Positions 12,501-24,500 of a stretch of 64,000 nucleotides of DNA are shown piece by piece. A model generated the notes under the pieces. It saw nothing but the letters and a program-made list of their open reading frames with translations, ran no database searches and was not told the DNA's origin. This stretch comes from Patagioenas fasciata (lineage: Eukaryota; Chordata; Aves; Columbiformes; Columbidae). The position numbers were made by a program, and so were the translations under genes. Where the stretch lies: assembly GCF_037038585.1 (NCBI RefSeq), contig NC_092521.1, positions 150,688,605-150,752,604 on the forward strand, written 5' to 3'. The stretch's first letter is position 1; each line of letters opens with the position of its first letter.

Positions 12501-15500
12501 TACCCTCTGATTTTAAATGCAATATGATAATAACATGTAACCAAAACTAGTAACTGTGGTTTTTAAATCACTTTTATTAAAAAAATAATTTAAAAATTTT
12601 TTTTAGAATACCTTAGTTTTGAACAATAACATACGATTCTCTGGCAACACTTGCATCAGTGGATTTCATTCACTCTAAATCTCCATATCCCTCATTATGG
12701 AGAGGTAAAAGTGAAACAGTGTGAAGCTCCAGTGGTTTCACACAGAGATACTGAGAAAACCCACAAGTTGTCTCTCATGTCTTACTACAGGACATCCACT
12801 TTAATCATCACTGTGATAAAGTAAGGCAGTGACCCAGATTTAAATTTTGCCTTTGTTCCTTTAGTGAGCAGTGGCCACCGTTACTGTGTCATGCGTTTAT
12901 GCCATATCTATTCACAATGGAAGTCAGAACCAGTGTACAATCAGTGTTAATGTATTTCCCGTACATGCTGACCAGAACTGAATCTATCCATGTTGACCTA
13001 TAATTTTTTCACCTTTTTTTTTTTTTAAGTAAGTGATCATAACAGAAATGAGATGAATAAATATGTGTTTTACTGTTTTTGTGCAGAAAGCTGAAAAGAA
13101 ATGGGAAGAGAAAAGACAAAACCTTGATCACTATAATGGAAAGGAATTTGAAAAGCTCTTGGAAGAGGCCCAGGCCAATATAATGAAGTCCATTCCCAAC
13201 CTGGAGATGCCTCCCCAGGCAGCAGCCCCACCTAAAGGCGATACAGTGGAAAAAATGGAAGTCTCAGGTAAGATTTGCTGGAGTAAATGGTGCTAAAAAC
13301 TGGCATATCTGAAAAAAAAAAAAAAAAAAAAAAGGTTATTTTTCCTGCTTTGTAGAATGGTTTCTGTTTACAGATTTCTGTGCTCTTCATCATATGCGTG
13401 AGTATGTTACTGAGGAATACTGCAGGTCCGGTAGACAGGATGCAGTGATTTTGCAGTGTGCCAGTTGAACACAAGTTTTCCATATTGCTACTGAGAAAGT
13501 GAGGTTGACCTCTGGACATAAGGACTCCTTGTGAGCAGGAGAGTAAGAATACTCCTTGCTTTTGGCAGAGATTAGAGTATCTGTATACAATACTGTATCT
13601 GTATCTAGTATTCTGTGTTCAGTTTTGCACTTAAAAGTTTGGCATTACAGAGGGTTCTGGGAAGAACCACAAAGAGTTTGAGCACAAATAGTCTTACCAT
13701 CATAAACCTAAAAAGCTCTATTTATAGATATATTTGTTATCAAAAGAAGATCAAGACATGCCTGAGGTTTCTGAGGGTGAGGCCTTTAACTTTGCAGAAC
13801 ATGTTCCGGCAAGTTCCAGCAATTGGAAGTTGAAGCTAGAAAAAGCCACATTAAAAATTAGCTGTCAGATTTTGAAATCTGGAGTAACTAATCACTGGAG
13901 TTTAATTATGAACGTATGGGCTTCTCTGCCACTTCACATCTTTAGCAGTACTGTGTTTCTTCCTGACAGGCTGCTCAGGCACAAGCTCTGTGAATGGTGC
14001 AGGGACGACCTGCTTTAAAAAGTCCTTGAGCCTATATTAAGTGGAAAGTCAGACTGTTTGATCTTAATGATCCTTGTTAACTTCATAATCTTAAACTATA
14101 AATATGGCTAATGTTTTGAATGAGTCCCTCAGAGGTCTGAAAATGACCTGTGATGCTACCTAACTTAAGTTGTCTTGGATAGATGTGTAGGAATGAATGA
14201 CAGTTACTTTCACAGTGAGTATTCTGGCTGTCCACAGTTATTATATAGATATACTGAGTTTCAAGCTGAACGTGAGTCAGACTGTGACCCTGTAGAAAGA
14301 AAGGCAAACCACATAGTGACGTGAAGAGGAATATCTACAAGACACATGAATCTACTCAGCAGTGGTAAGCTCTTACATAGAAATTCCCAAAGTCAGTGTT
14401 TTGGACTTCAAGGAACAAATAGGAGGGAGTCAAGAGGGTAGCAATGATAATGACCAGAGCTCTAAAGAAACGTGATCTCTGGGGAACAAAAAAGAAAGAA
14501 TTGGTTTTGTTTAGCATGAGGAATCGAAGGCTGAGGAAGGACAAAGCAATCTCTGAGTGCATAAAAATCTGTTTAAAAAGGAAAAGACCAACTTGCTTTG
14601 TGTGGGTAGAACAGCAGTTGACAATTGCAACCAGGAAGATCCAGGTTAGGTATTAGGGGAAAACCTCAAAATGATACGGAAAGTGAAGCGCTGAAGAAGC
14701 TGTATGAGGCAATGAGGAGGATGTGAGATCCCCAGGATTGGAGATAATGACTTAGACTATCATTGATGAAGAAGTATATATGTAGAGGTACTTTGTGGTA
14801 GCAGCATGATGGGGTATCCTTCCAGTCATTTCTTTCACAGTTTGACATACAAATCCATGTCTGAATTTCTTCAAAGTTCAACAAAGCAGATGTCTCAGCC
14901 AAACCTCAGATTTACCTCATTAGCCAAATATGAGTCAGCTGCAAAATCCTTACCCAGGTACTTAAGCAACAGTCCATCCAGGTCAGCAGTCTGTCTGTGG
15001 CAGAGGCAATGGGAGATACTGTCTGTGGGCAGTCTGCTGGCACTCCCCCTGCTCCTCCAGTTGATATTAGAGGGAATATCCCGGCCTCCTCCTTTTTATA
15101 TTCATTATAGGCCTTTTATCTGGTAATTCCTCTATACCTGCTTATACCATTTGCATCGCTACTGCTGTGGCAGCAAGCTCCAGCTCACTCCCCGTCCTGC
15201 GAAGGAGCTTCATCTGTTTTAAAATTATGTCATACCAGCTTCACTGGGGTCCCCATAGTTCTAATATTCTGCATTTGGCAAACAACAACTCTGCATTCCC
15301 TTTATAAAATCATGAAGGCAGTGGATGAACCTGGATCATGTCCTGGAGGGCTCAGCCTGCCCTGTGGGCTCCAAAGTGCAAACTTGGTCTCTCCACCTAG
15401 GCCAGCTGCTCCCTCCCAGGCTGGTTTCAGCTGCCTTGCTCTGACTCTGGAGCTGTGGAGACCAGAGCTGCATGCTGCACTCAAGGTGTTGGCAGCCAAG

Positions 15501-18500
15501 GCTGTAAATAGCTGCAAAACGATGCCCTGGGGCTTGTGTACACAAATCCATAGAGAATCTGGGAAGAGTGTTTTTAGATCCAGCATTTTGCTCTGGGTGG
15601 GCCTTTAGCACTGGCAAGTTGTGGCTCCTTGAATGTTTCACAACATACATGTTTAAAATAAAAATCTGTTGAACCTCATAAAATAATTTTAGAATGCTGG
15701 CACTGTTCAGTGAGGTTACTGGCTATCAACACAATTATCTTGTATAATGTGTAGCATAAATAGAAAATGTCAGTGAAAATAAATACCATATGGATGCAGT
15801 GAGCCGTGACATCGTAAAAAGTGCAGAACACAATAACAGAGAAGTTTTGTAACTCGCATAGTTAACTAATCCACTTTTAGAATACAGTTTTGCACAGTGT
15901 GTAGCCAACAGATTTCAGGAGAAATTTGATAAGACTGAGACATTTGCCTTCTGTTGTGCATAATAAATCCTTTAATAGAAAGGTAAATAAGAGAACAGCA
16001 AAACTTTTCCTTAATATCTGATTAAATATCTCACATGCCATTCAGCTCTTCAAGATGAAAATTTCAGTATCAGTCTGCTGTAGATGAGGAAACGGAGCAA
16101 CATACAGAAAGTGAGACCACCTACCTACTAATATAGTGCGTAAAACATTTTGGCCATAAATTAGCAGAGTTCTCTGTTGGCTTTGCTGCAGAAGCCAGAT
16201 AGATTGTGTTGCCAGAATATGTTGTCTCAGTCATTCTACACAGATAAACTCTTTTTTTTTTTCCCTTGCGAAGTACAAAACAAAGTAAAATTACACACTT
16301 TACACAATTTTGCAGATGACTCTGTAAGTACTTCATGAATGTCTTGACTCTAACTCATCTTTGTTATCAAGATTGTTCATTGAAAACCATGAAGAATGTC
16401 TCTAGCATGTACCTTAGAAATTGGGCTCCTTCATCTGTCCCTTTGCCTTTGTATGCAAGAACGCCCTGATTTTTGCAAGTGCTGAGTGATCAGTAGCTTA
16501 CATTAAAGATAGTTTGTTTTTTTGACTACAAAGGCTGCCTTAAGGCAGGCATCATTATTTTAAGATTGTTTGAAGACATTGGATTTTTTTGGTGCAAGTA
16601 GAAATTTGTATGGTGGGAAAAATTAAATCCAGTTGGGCTGTGCCTGTTGTATAATGCTTAGATTTAGTGAAGTGGCTGGCGATTGTTGTTCACAGCAGCA
16701 CTGAGCCCTTTGACACCAAAGGTTTCATAAAGTTGCAGTTTTGATCATGGTTAATCTCTGACTGAGTGAATTTTACTTGTCCATTTATTCCTCCCTCCGT
16801 AAATATGCTAATAGAACTCAGCAATAAGAAAAAAACGTATTAGAAGAAGGCCTTTTTCTCAATTTTTTGCCTCCCAAGTTTTTTTTTCTTCCCATTTAGA
16901 TTGGGGAAATAAAATTGTTTAGTAAAGAAAACAGAAATCCAGCTTTGAAGTTTTACATCTTGCCCGGTGGTGTTGCACCGACTGTAAACAAATCCCATTC
17001 CAACCTCTCCTTGACCACTCCAGTTGAGGGGTGTGAGGGGATCAGCCTTCGATAGCCTGTGCACCTGCCACTCACTGACAGTTCCTCTTGCCCGTGTTTC
17101 TCCTTTTTATTTCCCATTTTGAAGATGGAGATGGGTGAATGTCCCACAGATGTGAAAGAGATGGTTGAAATCATTCTGTCTTTCTGCCTTCCATGTCTCT
17201 CATCCAGCGTCGCTCTTATTAGGTGTGAGAAAAACTTCAGTGTTCTTGCAGACACAGTCGCTACCAGTTTGAGGGTAGTGGGTTGAGCCAACTAAAGGTA
17301 GCAGGGATTTGCACAGGCGCCACATTATAGTCAGCTAAACACCATCTTAGAGAATCACTCTGATTTTACAGCAGCTGTACCTCTGATGTCACAAGAAACT
17401 TAGTGGTTTGTATTGACCAAAGAAGTAGTCTAACATAAAGTGTATCTGGCAATTCACTATTGTTGCAATCCTGTGAGTGAGTGCCAGATAAGCAGGGAGG
17501 GAGATAATACAACAGAGCATTTCTTTAAGCTTAAGCAGTTTTAAGGAATATTTGGGCTAAGAAGGGAAGAAGGATGAGGCTGGATCAGACAAGGGCTCTG
17601 TCAGGCCCCAGGGACCAGCCAGCACATCGGAGGAGCCTGACACAGCCCTGGCAGTGGACAGTTGTGCAATAACTTGCCTGGAGGGAATACTTAGCCCTAA
17701 ACAGCTGGATAATCCCCAAAGTAGGTTTTATCTTTCTGGGTTATATTTATTTCAGCTGTTTATATAACACTGAGTAGCTGCAGAAAGGTCCTTCTCCCAC
17801 TGTTGTAAACAAACACTGCAAACAGCAATGTGAACATGGTGGCTGTTGCCATGTGTGATGCTTAGCCTGTGACCAGAAACACATGGGGACAGGTCAAAGC
17901 AATGTAATGCTCCGTAGGGAAAAAATGCCATCCAGTGATGGTGGGGAAGAGGAAGCAGCAGCCGGGTGAAGAAGCATTGTGGTGGGGAAATACCGGTTTG
18001 AGAAACTGGTCTTCTCTTGGAGGACTCTTCTCAGAAAGCAAGGGCTGGTTCTGCTCAGCTGTTATTTGGTATTTGGTACTTGAATCTTTGTGGGCTAGCA
18101 AAACGTACATATAGGGCTCCTATATGATCAATCAAAGGCGAAATTGTATAGTCCTGGAATATTTACTAGTAAGTAAAGTGAAAAGAAATGCTGTCTTAGA
18201 AGAGAAGCAAGTGCAGTTGCCCTTGGTGCTCCCTTGAACTGGAGAGGTGGCATCTCCAAACCAGTGTTTACGTTTTCCCTCTCAGCCTTTCTCTGAGCTT
18301 AGCTAGTTTTGCCCAACTGTAAGATGGACAAAACTCTTCAGCTGCTAACACGTTGCAAGCAGCACCTCCCAGGCAGAACAGAAATACGCGCTGGTTGCTT
18401 TAGAATTGCTGAGAACAAGAATCTCCCAGGTTTGGTGTCTTGCTAGTAGCCACGACAGTGGCCACACTTCCAATGAGGGCTATGGGGGCACTCTCTGTAA

Positions 18501-21500
18501 CCAGGTACCCAGCTGAATCTGTACCTTACATGCTGCTTTAAAAAGTGATTGATTTACAGAAGGGTGCTGTGCTGAAACTCAGCCACGATGATGTGGGGGA
18601 CAAGAGTTTTGCAGAAATGTCTGGATGAAGTGACATGCTTTCTCTGTGCAAGTGCAGCGCTGTCTGCTTTTGTTCTAGGCATTTCCACTTGAATCCCAAA
18701 TGTGTTTCTATTCATTTATGTTCACTAGCAGGATCTTTTAAGACTCCTTTTTTTCCTTTCCAATTGAGGCAGCAATGCAATTTTTTTTTTAATTTTTTTT
18801 TTTTTTTTCCCCTCCTTCACCTGTGCTCACTTTGTGCTGCTCTGTTTACTTGCAGAAGAAGTTCTTGATGGAGAACAGGATAGTGACAAACTGACCAAAT
18901 CTCCACCTCCTCCACCTCCACGGCGCAGTTACCTGCCAGGTTCAGGACTAACCACAACGAGATCAGGAGATGTCGTCTATGCAGCCAGGAAAGAGGCTGC
19001 TGCTGTCAAGGTTTGATGATTCAGACTGTTGATGAATGGCTGGCACAGAGAAACATTCGCAGGCTTGGGCTTTTTCTAGAAACCACAGAATAAGTTGAGA
19101 CAGGGCTACGTCCTGTAGAGCTACTGAAACTGTTTACCAGGAAACACTACCGTTAGGCCAAATAAACACGTAAGGTTTGATCAGTTCTGTTTACAGGAGT
19201 CTTGCTGCTCTTATCTCCTAGCCATGTAGAAGGCAAGTCACAGGCTGCTTTCATTTAGAGTGGTAAGAAGATTAAAAATAAAAAAAGCACGCCTTACACA
19301 GATGGGGAAGATTAACTTAGATTTGAGAGCATTTTTACAGAACTGTTCCAAATTAGTTTCTTTGGGCATCCTTTCCCCATCTGTTCTGTTCCCTGAAGGA
19401 AGTGAAGTCCAACTTAAGCTTTTTAATCTGTGAACATGCTATCACATCAGCTATATTGGTTGCTTTTGAACTGATGAAGTAGCAGTCTCCTCAAAAAGGA
19501 AGAGGGACCTTGCAACAGGGGAATTGAAGTAGAGTGGAATTTTCTGTGTTTGCTTTGCATCAGGAGGGCTCAACTGTATTGTCTGTCTGTGTTTTGTCAT
19601 CCCCCTGTAGGAATGCAGTGAAGATGCTGGGCAAATAACACAATCCAAGGTCCATAAAGAGGATCAGGCATTGCCTCGGAGCACAGGGCATGCTGTAGCA
19701 TCAGCTGCAAAAGATGAAGAGGAGGAGGAAGGGGATAAAATAATGGCAGAATTACAGGTACGTCCTTTGAGTTGCACGTGAAGACACCTGTGCCCAGTGT
19801 CACTTCTAGGGCCTCAGCACAATTTATAGCTCAACACGTGAAGGAGAGTAGGTCTGCCGGTCTCACTCCGTCCTGCTTTACTACACTGGGTGGTATGCAT
19901 TTTGTAAGCACCATCCAAATTTTGTTCAAGAGATCTCTAGCTGGGAGAGTGGTTCAGAATGCAGGATTACCACTGAAGTCTTACCAGTGTAGATGGGACA
20001 AGTAAAATATTGATGTGTGTTAGGTGTGGTTGTCCCTGGCGTAGCGTTTCTCAGTACCAGACCAGCAAGGTGCTGGGAGCCCGTCATTTGTGTTAACGTT
20101 GGTGGGAACAGGGAATAAGGTGTCTGCTCCTGATGGGTTGTGCTTACTTGTACCATGCCATGGTCTAATGTTTCCAGGAGTGCTTGAATATTGAAACATC
20201 TGTTCCCTGTACATGACTCTGCCAGTGGCATAGGAGGAGTGCTCTCGTGCTGGTCCTTTGATAGCACGTAGGCTGGTTTCTTGCAGTGATGGCGATGATG
20301 CAGTACAAGCCAACTATTGCAGTGACCATCAGTGAGCTCCAGCTTCCCAGCAGCACCCTCTGTCCTCTTGCATGCCCACATGAAGAACAGAGGTGTGGAT
20401 CAGCTTAACTGGCTATAACTTCATTGTTAGGGTGTTTCAGAGCGCTTGTCACGACATGAGTTGATCCTACTTGTCCACCTGCCGAACGGTGCATTTAGTA
20501 CTGTCCAGAGAGCATCTGCAGCACAGGGGATGTGGATATTAAGCAGCAGCTGTTACATGTGTTGGGTGAACCCTGTCCAGCTCCCACCCACCAGCGCTTC
20601 AAACAGCTGGTTTCCAGGTTTACCTGAAGGGGTTTACATGTGTCTCGGTTTGTGTGACAATGGCGAGTGCAACAGCGGGGCTGGGGACGGTGAAACTGTC
20701 ACATTGTCTCCTGTCCCCAGGAAAGCAGCCAAGCTGCCTTGCAGTCGGTGACAATGAAATGGAGGCAAAGGTCTGGAAAGGGGGCCTGAGGGGGGCTAAG
20801 GAGGACAAGTATGCATGACAGCTCAACAGGGAGCGTGTGTTTAAGTGCTAGTTTTGGGGACAAGCAATGCTCATTTTAAACAAATACCAAAATATTAGGT
20901 ACATTTTAGAAGGTTGACAGGGGTACCATGTTTTAGAAGGGGCACACTGCTTGACCTGAGAGCTACAGGCTCATTATGGTGTCAGTCATAAGCAGAAGAA
21001 TGGAAAACGAGGTACAGGATTCAATCAGTGCGAAACTATAGGGCAGATGTAAAGAATTATGCTAGTAAACACAATATAATGTCACACAGATCTGTCAAAG
21101 CAAACAACAGGTAACAGGTAGCAGATTTGACTGCTTACACTGACTTGTATACCTATAAACGTTTTTGTAAGTCATTTGATCAAACATCATACAACATTTT
21201 GATAAAAATCTGGCACCATGGAGTATACAAAAAACCCCAAACAAACCCAAAAAACAGAAAAACAAAACAAACCACAAAAACAAAACCAACAATTGAGAGC
21301 TGTCTGGCCCTGGAAGTGTTGCCTTTGATGCGAGTGTTTATAGCCAGGTTCCACAGAGACCAGCTGCAGGCCCAATGCCACTCTGTATTTTCATGAATGG
21401 CCAGGAAATACATTTAAAATCCTTACCAGTTAAATCAGCTTAATTAAAACTAGTGAAGTATGAGAGCAGGAAGATGATAGCAATCACTTAATGGTCATAA

Positions 21501-24500
21501 TATGTTCAATGAAATATAAAGTCCACATGAAGAACAACAAATACAGGCCATACCACAAGTGCATGTCTTGGAAAGGAACAGGAGTTGCAGTAACAGGTTG
21601 ACAGGAGGTCCCAGGCCAGTGCTGGTGCCACATAGTCACTGTCTGCTGTGGGTGTAGATTTGACAACAGGGAGTGTTATCTCTGTGTACAGGATCAGTGA
21701 GATCAACACTGGGCTGCTGCATCCAGGACTAGGTGTCCATGCATCCCCTGTTCGAAAAAGCTGTTGAGAATGTGAAGTGTCAGAGGAGACCTGAGTACAA
21801 TGTGGAGGTGCGTCCATGGGAAGAAAAAAGCATACTAATATCAGCTGCTATAGCACAAAATGTATTTGGGCACTGTTATAGACATTTTAAAACAAAAGTG
21901 ATAAATAAACAAATTACCAGGGGAAATAGTGGATTCTTCATCACATAAAGTCTCAAGGACTTTGAGGTTGCCTTTGTGGATTATACGCCTAACTCGAAAA
22001 CCATGTCACTGGTCTCACAAATGGGTAAGCTGGTGAAAGCCCATACCCTGTATTATGAGGAGGGAGACTTATTATTTGAATAGTTCCATGTCGTCTTAGG
22101 TACTCTGGTCTATAAGCACATACAAATAGGATGTAATGGAAAATCAGAAGAAATGCTGCACCCTGATTTTTGCACTGGAATTTTTCATTGTTGTTACTTT
22201 TCTCATTTTGCGTAACCATGCAATACATATGAGGAGTACAATCGTTAAAGAACAGACCTGATTCTAACTTGTAATCAGGGCTGTTAGTTTCATGACAGTT
22301 GCCAGGAATTAGATAATTTCCCTAATACACGGTATATGAATACAATTTTCTTACAAGTCACGGTGCGTTTGACTCCTGTAAGCACTCCTCCTCCATTCCC
22401 AGGGCTGGCAGAAATGTCCTGCCTGTACCTGTCACCGATGGCAGACTATGCCATTAGAGGCCAGCAGGAATCCCAGTGATGCGCATTTGGAGCCAGCACT
22501 GTGCAGTGGTGGCTGTGATGGTTCTGCTGCTCTGGATCTGGGAGCCAGCTGGGTAGAGAAAAGCAAAGCAAATGGAAAGAGGATGGCAAGACAAAGGGCT
22601 GAGTTACGTAGCTCTTGCACGATGTACCATGAGACAAACCTGGGAGCCAAGTGGACAGCAAGGGGTAGGGAAGAGGTATTAGATGCCACCTTCTCCCATT
22701 GAATGTATAAGGCCTGCTGCTCCCACTTCTTCCTCACATTTCTGCAAGCAACATATAGATTGCTTCTAGCTGAGAACATCTGGGGAAGAAAACCTAAATT
22801 TCTGCTCTGTTTATCCCATCCAAGGAAACAGCAAACCCCTGCTAATACTCACTTAAAAAGGAGGTGAGAAAGCATAAAGGATTCTGTGAAGCACAGGAGA
22901 AGTGTTTGGGGACAGTAAATGGAGTAAAGAGAGCTGAGGTTTGGGATTTGTTTATTTTAACACATAAAATGGTAGGTTTAGTTATTAAGTGATGTGTGGC
23001 CGAGGCCAAAACACATCTGATGGGCATTTTGAGGAGATATCAGACACTAGGAAGTAAGTTCTGTCACAAGCGCAAAGTCTGTTATGGCCTTTCTGCTTAA
23101 GCTTGGATCGTTTGCAGCACCTCTGTGTGCCTTTGTCTTCCCGTGTGGAAAAACAGAAATCGAGTTTGTCTCCCCTCAGGGGACACTGAGGTCAGTGTGA
23201 TGAGTTAGAGTGCAGTCTTGGTAGATTGGAGGGTATGCCCTATTTCACTTAGTCTGATAGTCTAAAATCTCTGTTATCTCATGAGTTTGTAAATAATCTT
23301 GTTGAGCTGTGAATGTTAAAAACAAATGCTCTCTTTGTAGTTGATCATCTCCAGACATCTCTGTATAAAAGCAACTTGGTCTCCTGATAACCTGCAGTAT
23401 TTATTTCCTAGGCTTTCCAGAAGTGCTCTTTTATGGATGTAAACTCAAACAGTCATGCTGAGCAGTCCAGAAATGATACACATGTTAAAGACATAAGGCC
23501 TGGGACTTTAATGCATCACAAGGAAAAGAAGGTAACAAGTGGCAATTGTAAACATGCCACCTGGTCTTGGCATAACCTTCTTTCCTTCAAAACTAATCTT
23601 ATATCTTGTCTCCTGTTCTTTCTAACCCCACCCACCACTGCCCAGTGGTTTCCTTCCATTTATCTCAGTATGGCTCAGAAAGGGTCATATGGAACGTTCT
23701 ATGAATCTACATTATGTGTCTCATTAGCAATTATACAAGGGTTGCATGAAGTTTTATGATTCTGTGAAATCAAAATTAAAAGAGGAGAGGATCCATCAGT
23801 TTCCTCCAGAGAGATGCTTATACTTCTTAGAACATCCTTCAAGTGCTGTTCTGGTAGTGGATGGTGAAGCATCTCCCCTAAGCTTTGTACTTGTCTTGAG
23901 GGGAAACAGTGGTTGCTTTCAGTCTCAAGAGCCATTTTAGAGACTTTCTGCATCACCTTACTTCATTTTTTTTTGCTTTAATTTTTTATTAGATATTCAG
24001 AAATCCCATTCAGGTTATTGGAAGATAGAGTCAAGGTGGATGGGCTAAATTTGCCCTTAGTCTGAAAGTTAATGCCTACAGTGATGGGACTTAAGACAAG
24101 GTGCCATGTGTCTGGGGCCAAAGCCAGACTGGGGTGAACTGGTCTTGCTGGGCAGCCAGTGTGCAGGATGAAGGACAAATATTTCTGCCTTTGCAGACCT
24201 CTTTTTAAAGTTTGAGAATAATGAATTGAATCATTGTTGGGTTTAGGGAGTCGTGCAGGCATGACGGCTTCTGTCAGCCCAATGCTAGTTTGAAATGAAG
24301 GGAGCTATGGTGGGGAAGAAAACGCAGCTCTGCAGCACAACATTTCCACGTTGTCATCCATTCTGTGTGTGCATGCAGATTGGAAATAGCACTATCACCT
24401 CCTCTGATGTAGCATCATGTGTGGCTCCCCAAGCAGTTTGTGGGAGACATTGTTACTCAACCGTGTTTGACATAAACTGAGGCAGGGAGACAGAAAATGG

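Larger units (their letters stand above)
13268..18855 (+). other. KIAA1217 intron e-f
   Basis: A 5.6-kb intron. It contains a 22-base A run (13312-13333), two old CR1 3' portions on + (13570-13960 and 14380-14790), a possible antisense CR1 piece near 15420-15560, a doubtful repeat at 17575-17690 and a long T-rich tract before exon f. Confidence 0.7.
19758..23411 (+). other. KIAA1217 intron g-h
   Basis: A 3.7-kb intron. About a third is an ancient CR1 relic on + (20880-22110). A CA-rich A tract lies at 21228-21290. Positions 19930-20760 are GC-richer with unsupported short open frames. Confidence 0.7.

Noticed and set aside
13312..13333. Poly-A run as the tail of a processed pseudogene or SINE
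   Set aside because: Sequence before it is KIAA1217 exon e and its donor, with no retrotransposed body or target duplication.
19926..20381. 151-codon open frame on the - strand in a KIAA1217 intron
   Set aside because: No conserved motif, no splice context and overlapping frames on both strands in a locally GC-richer region; chance is more likely.
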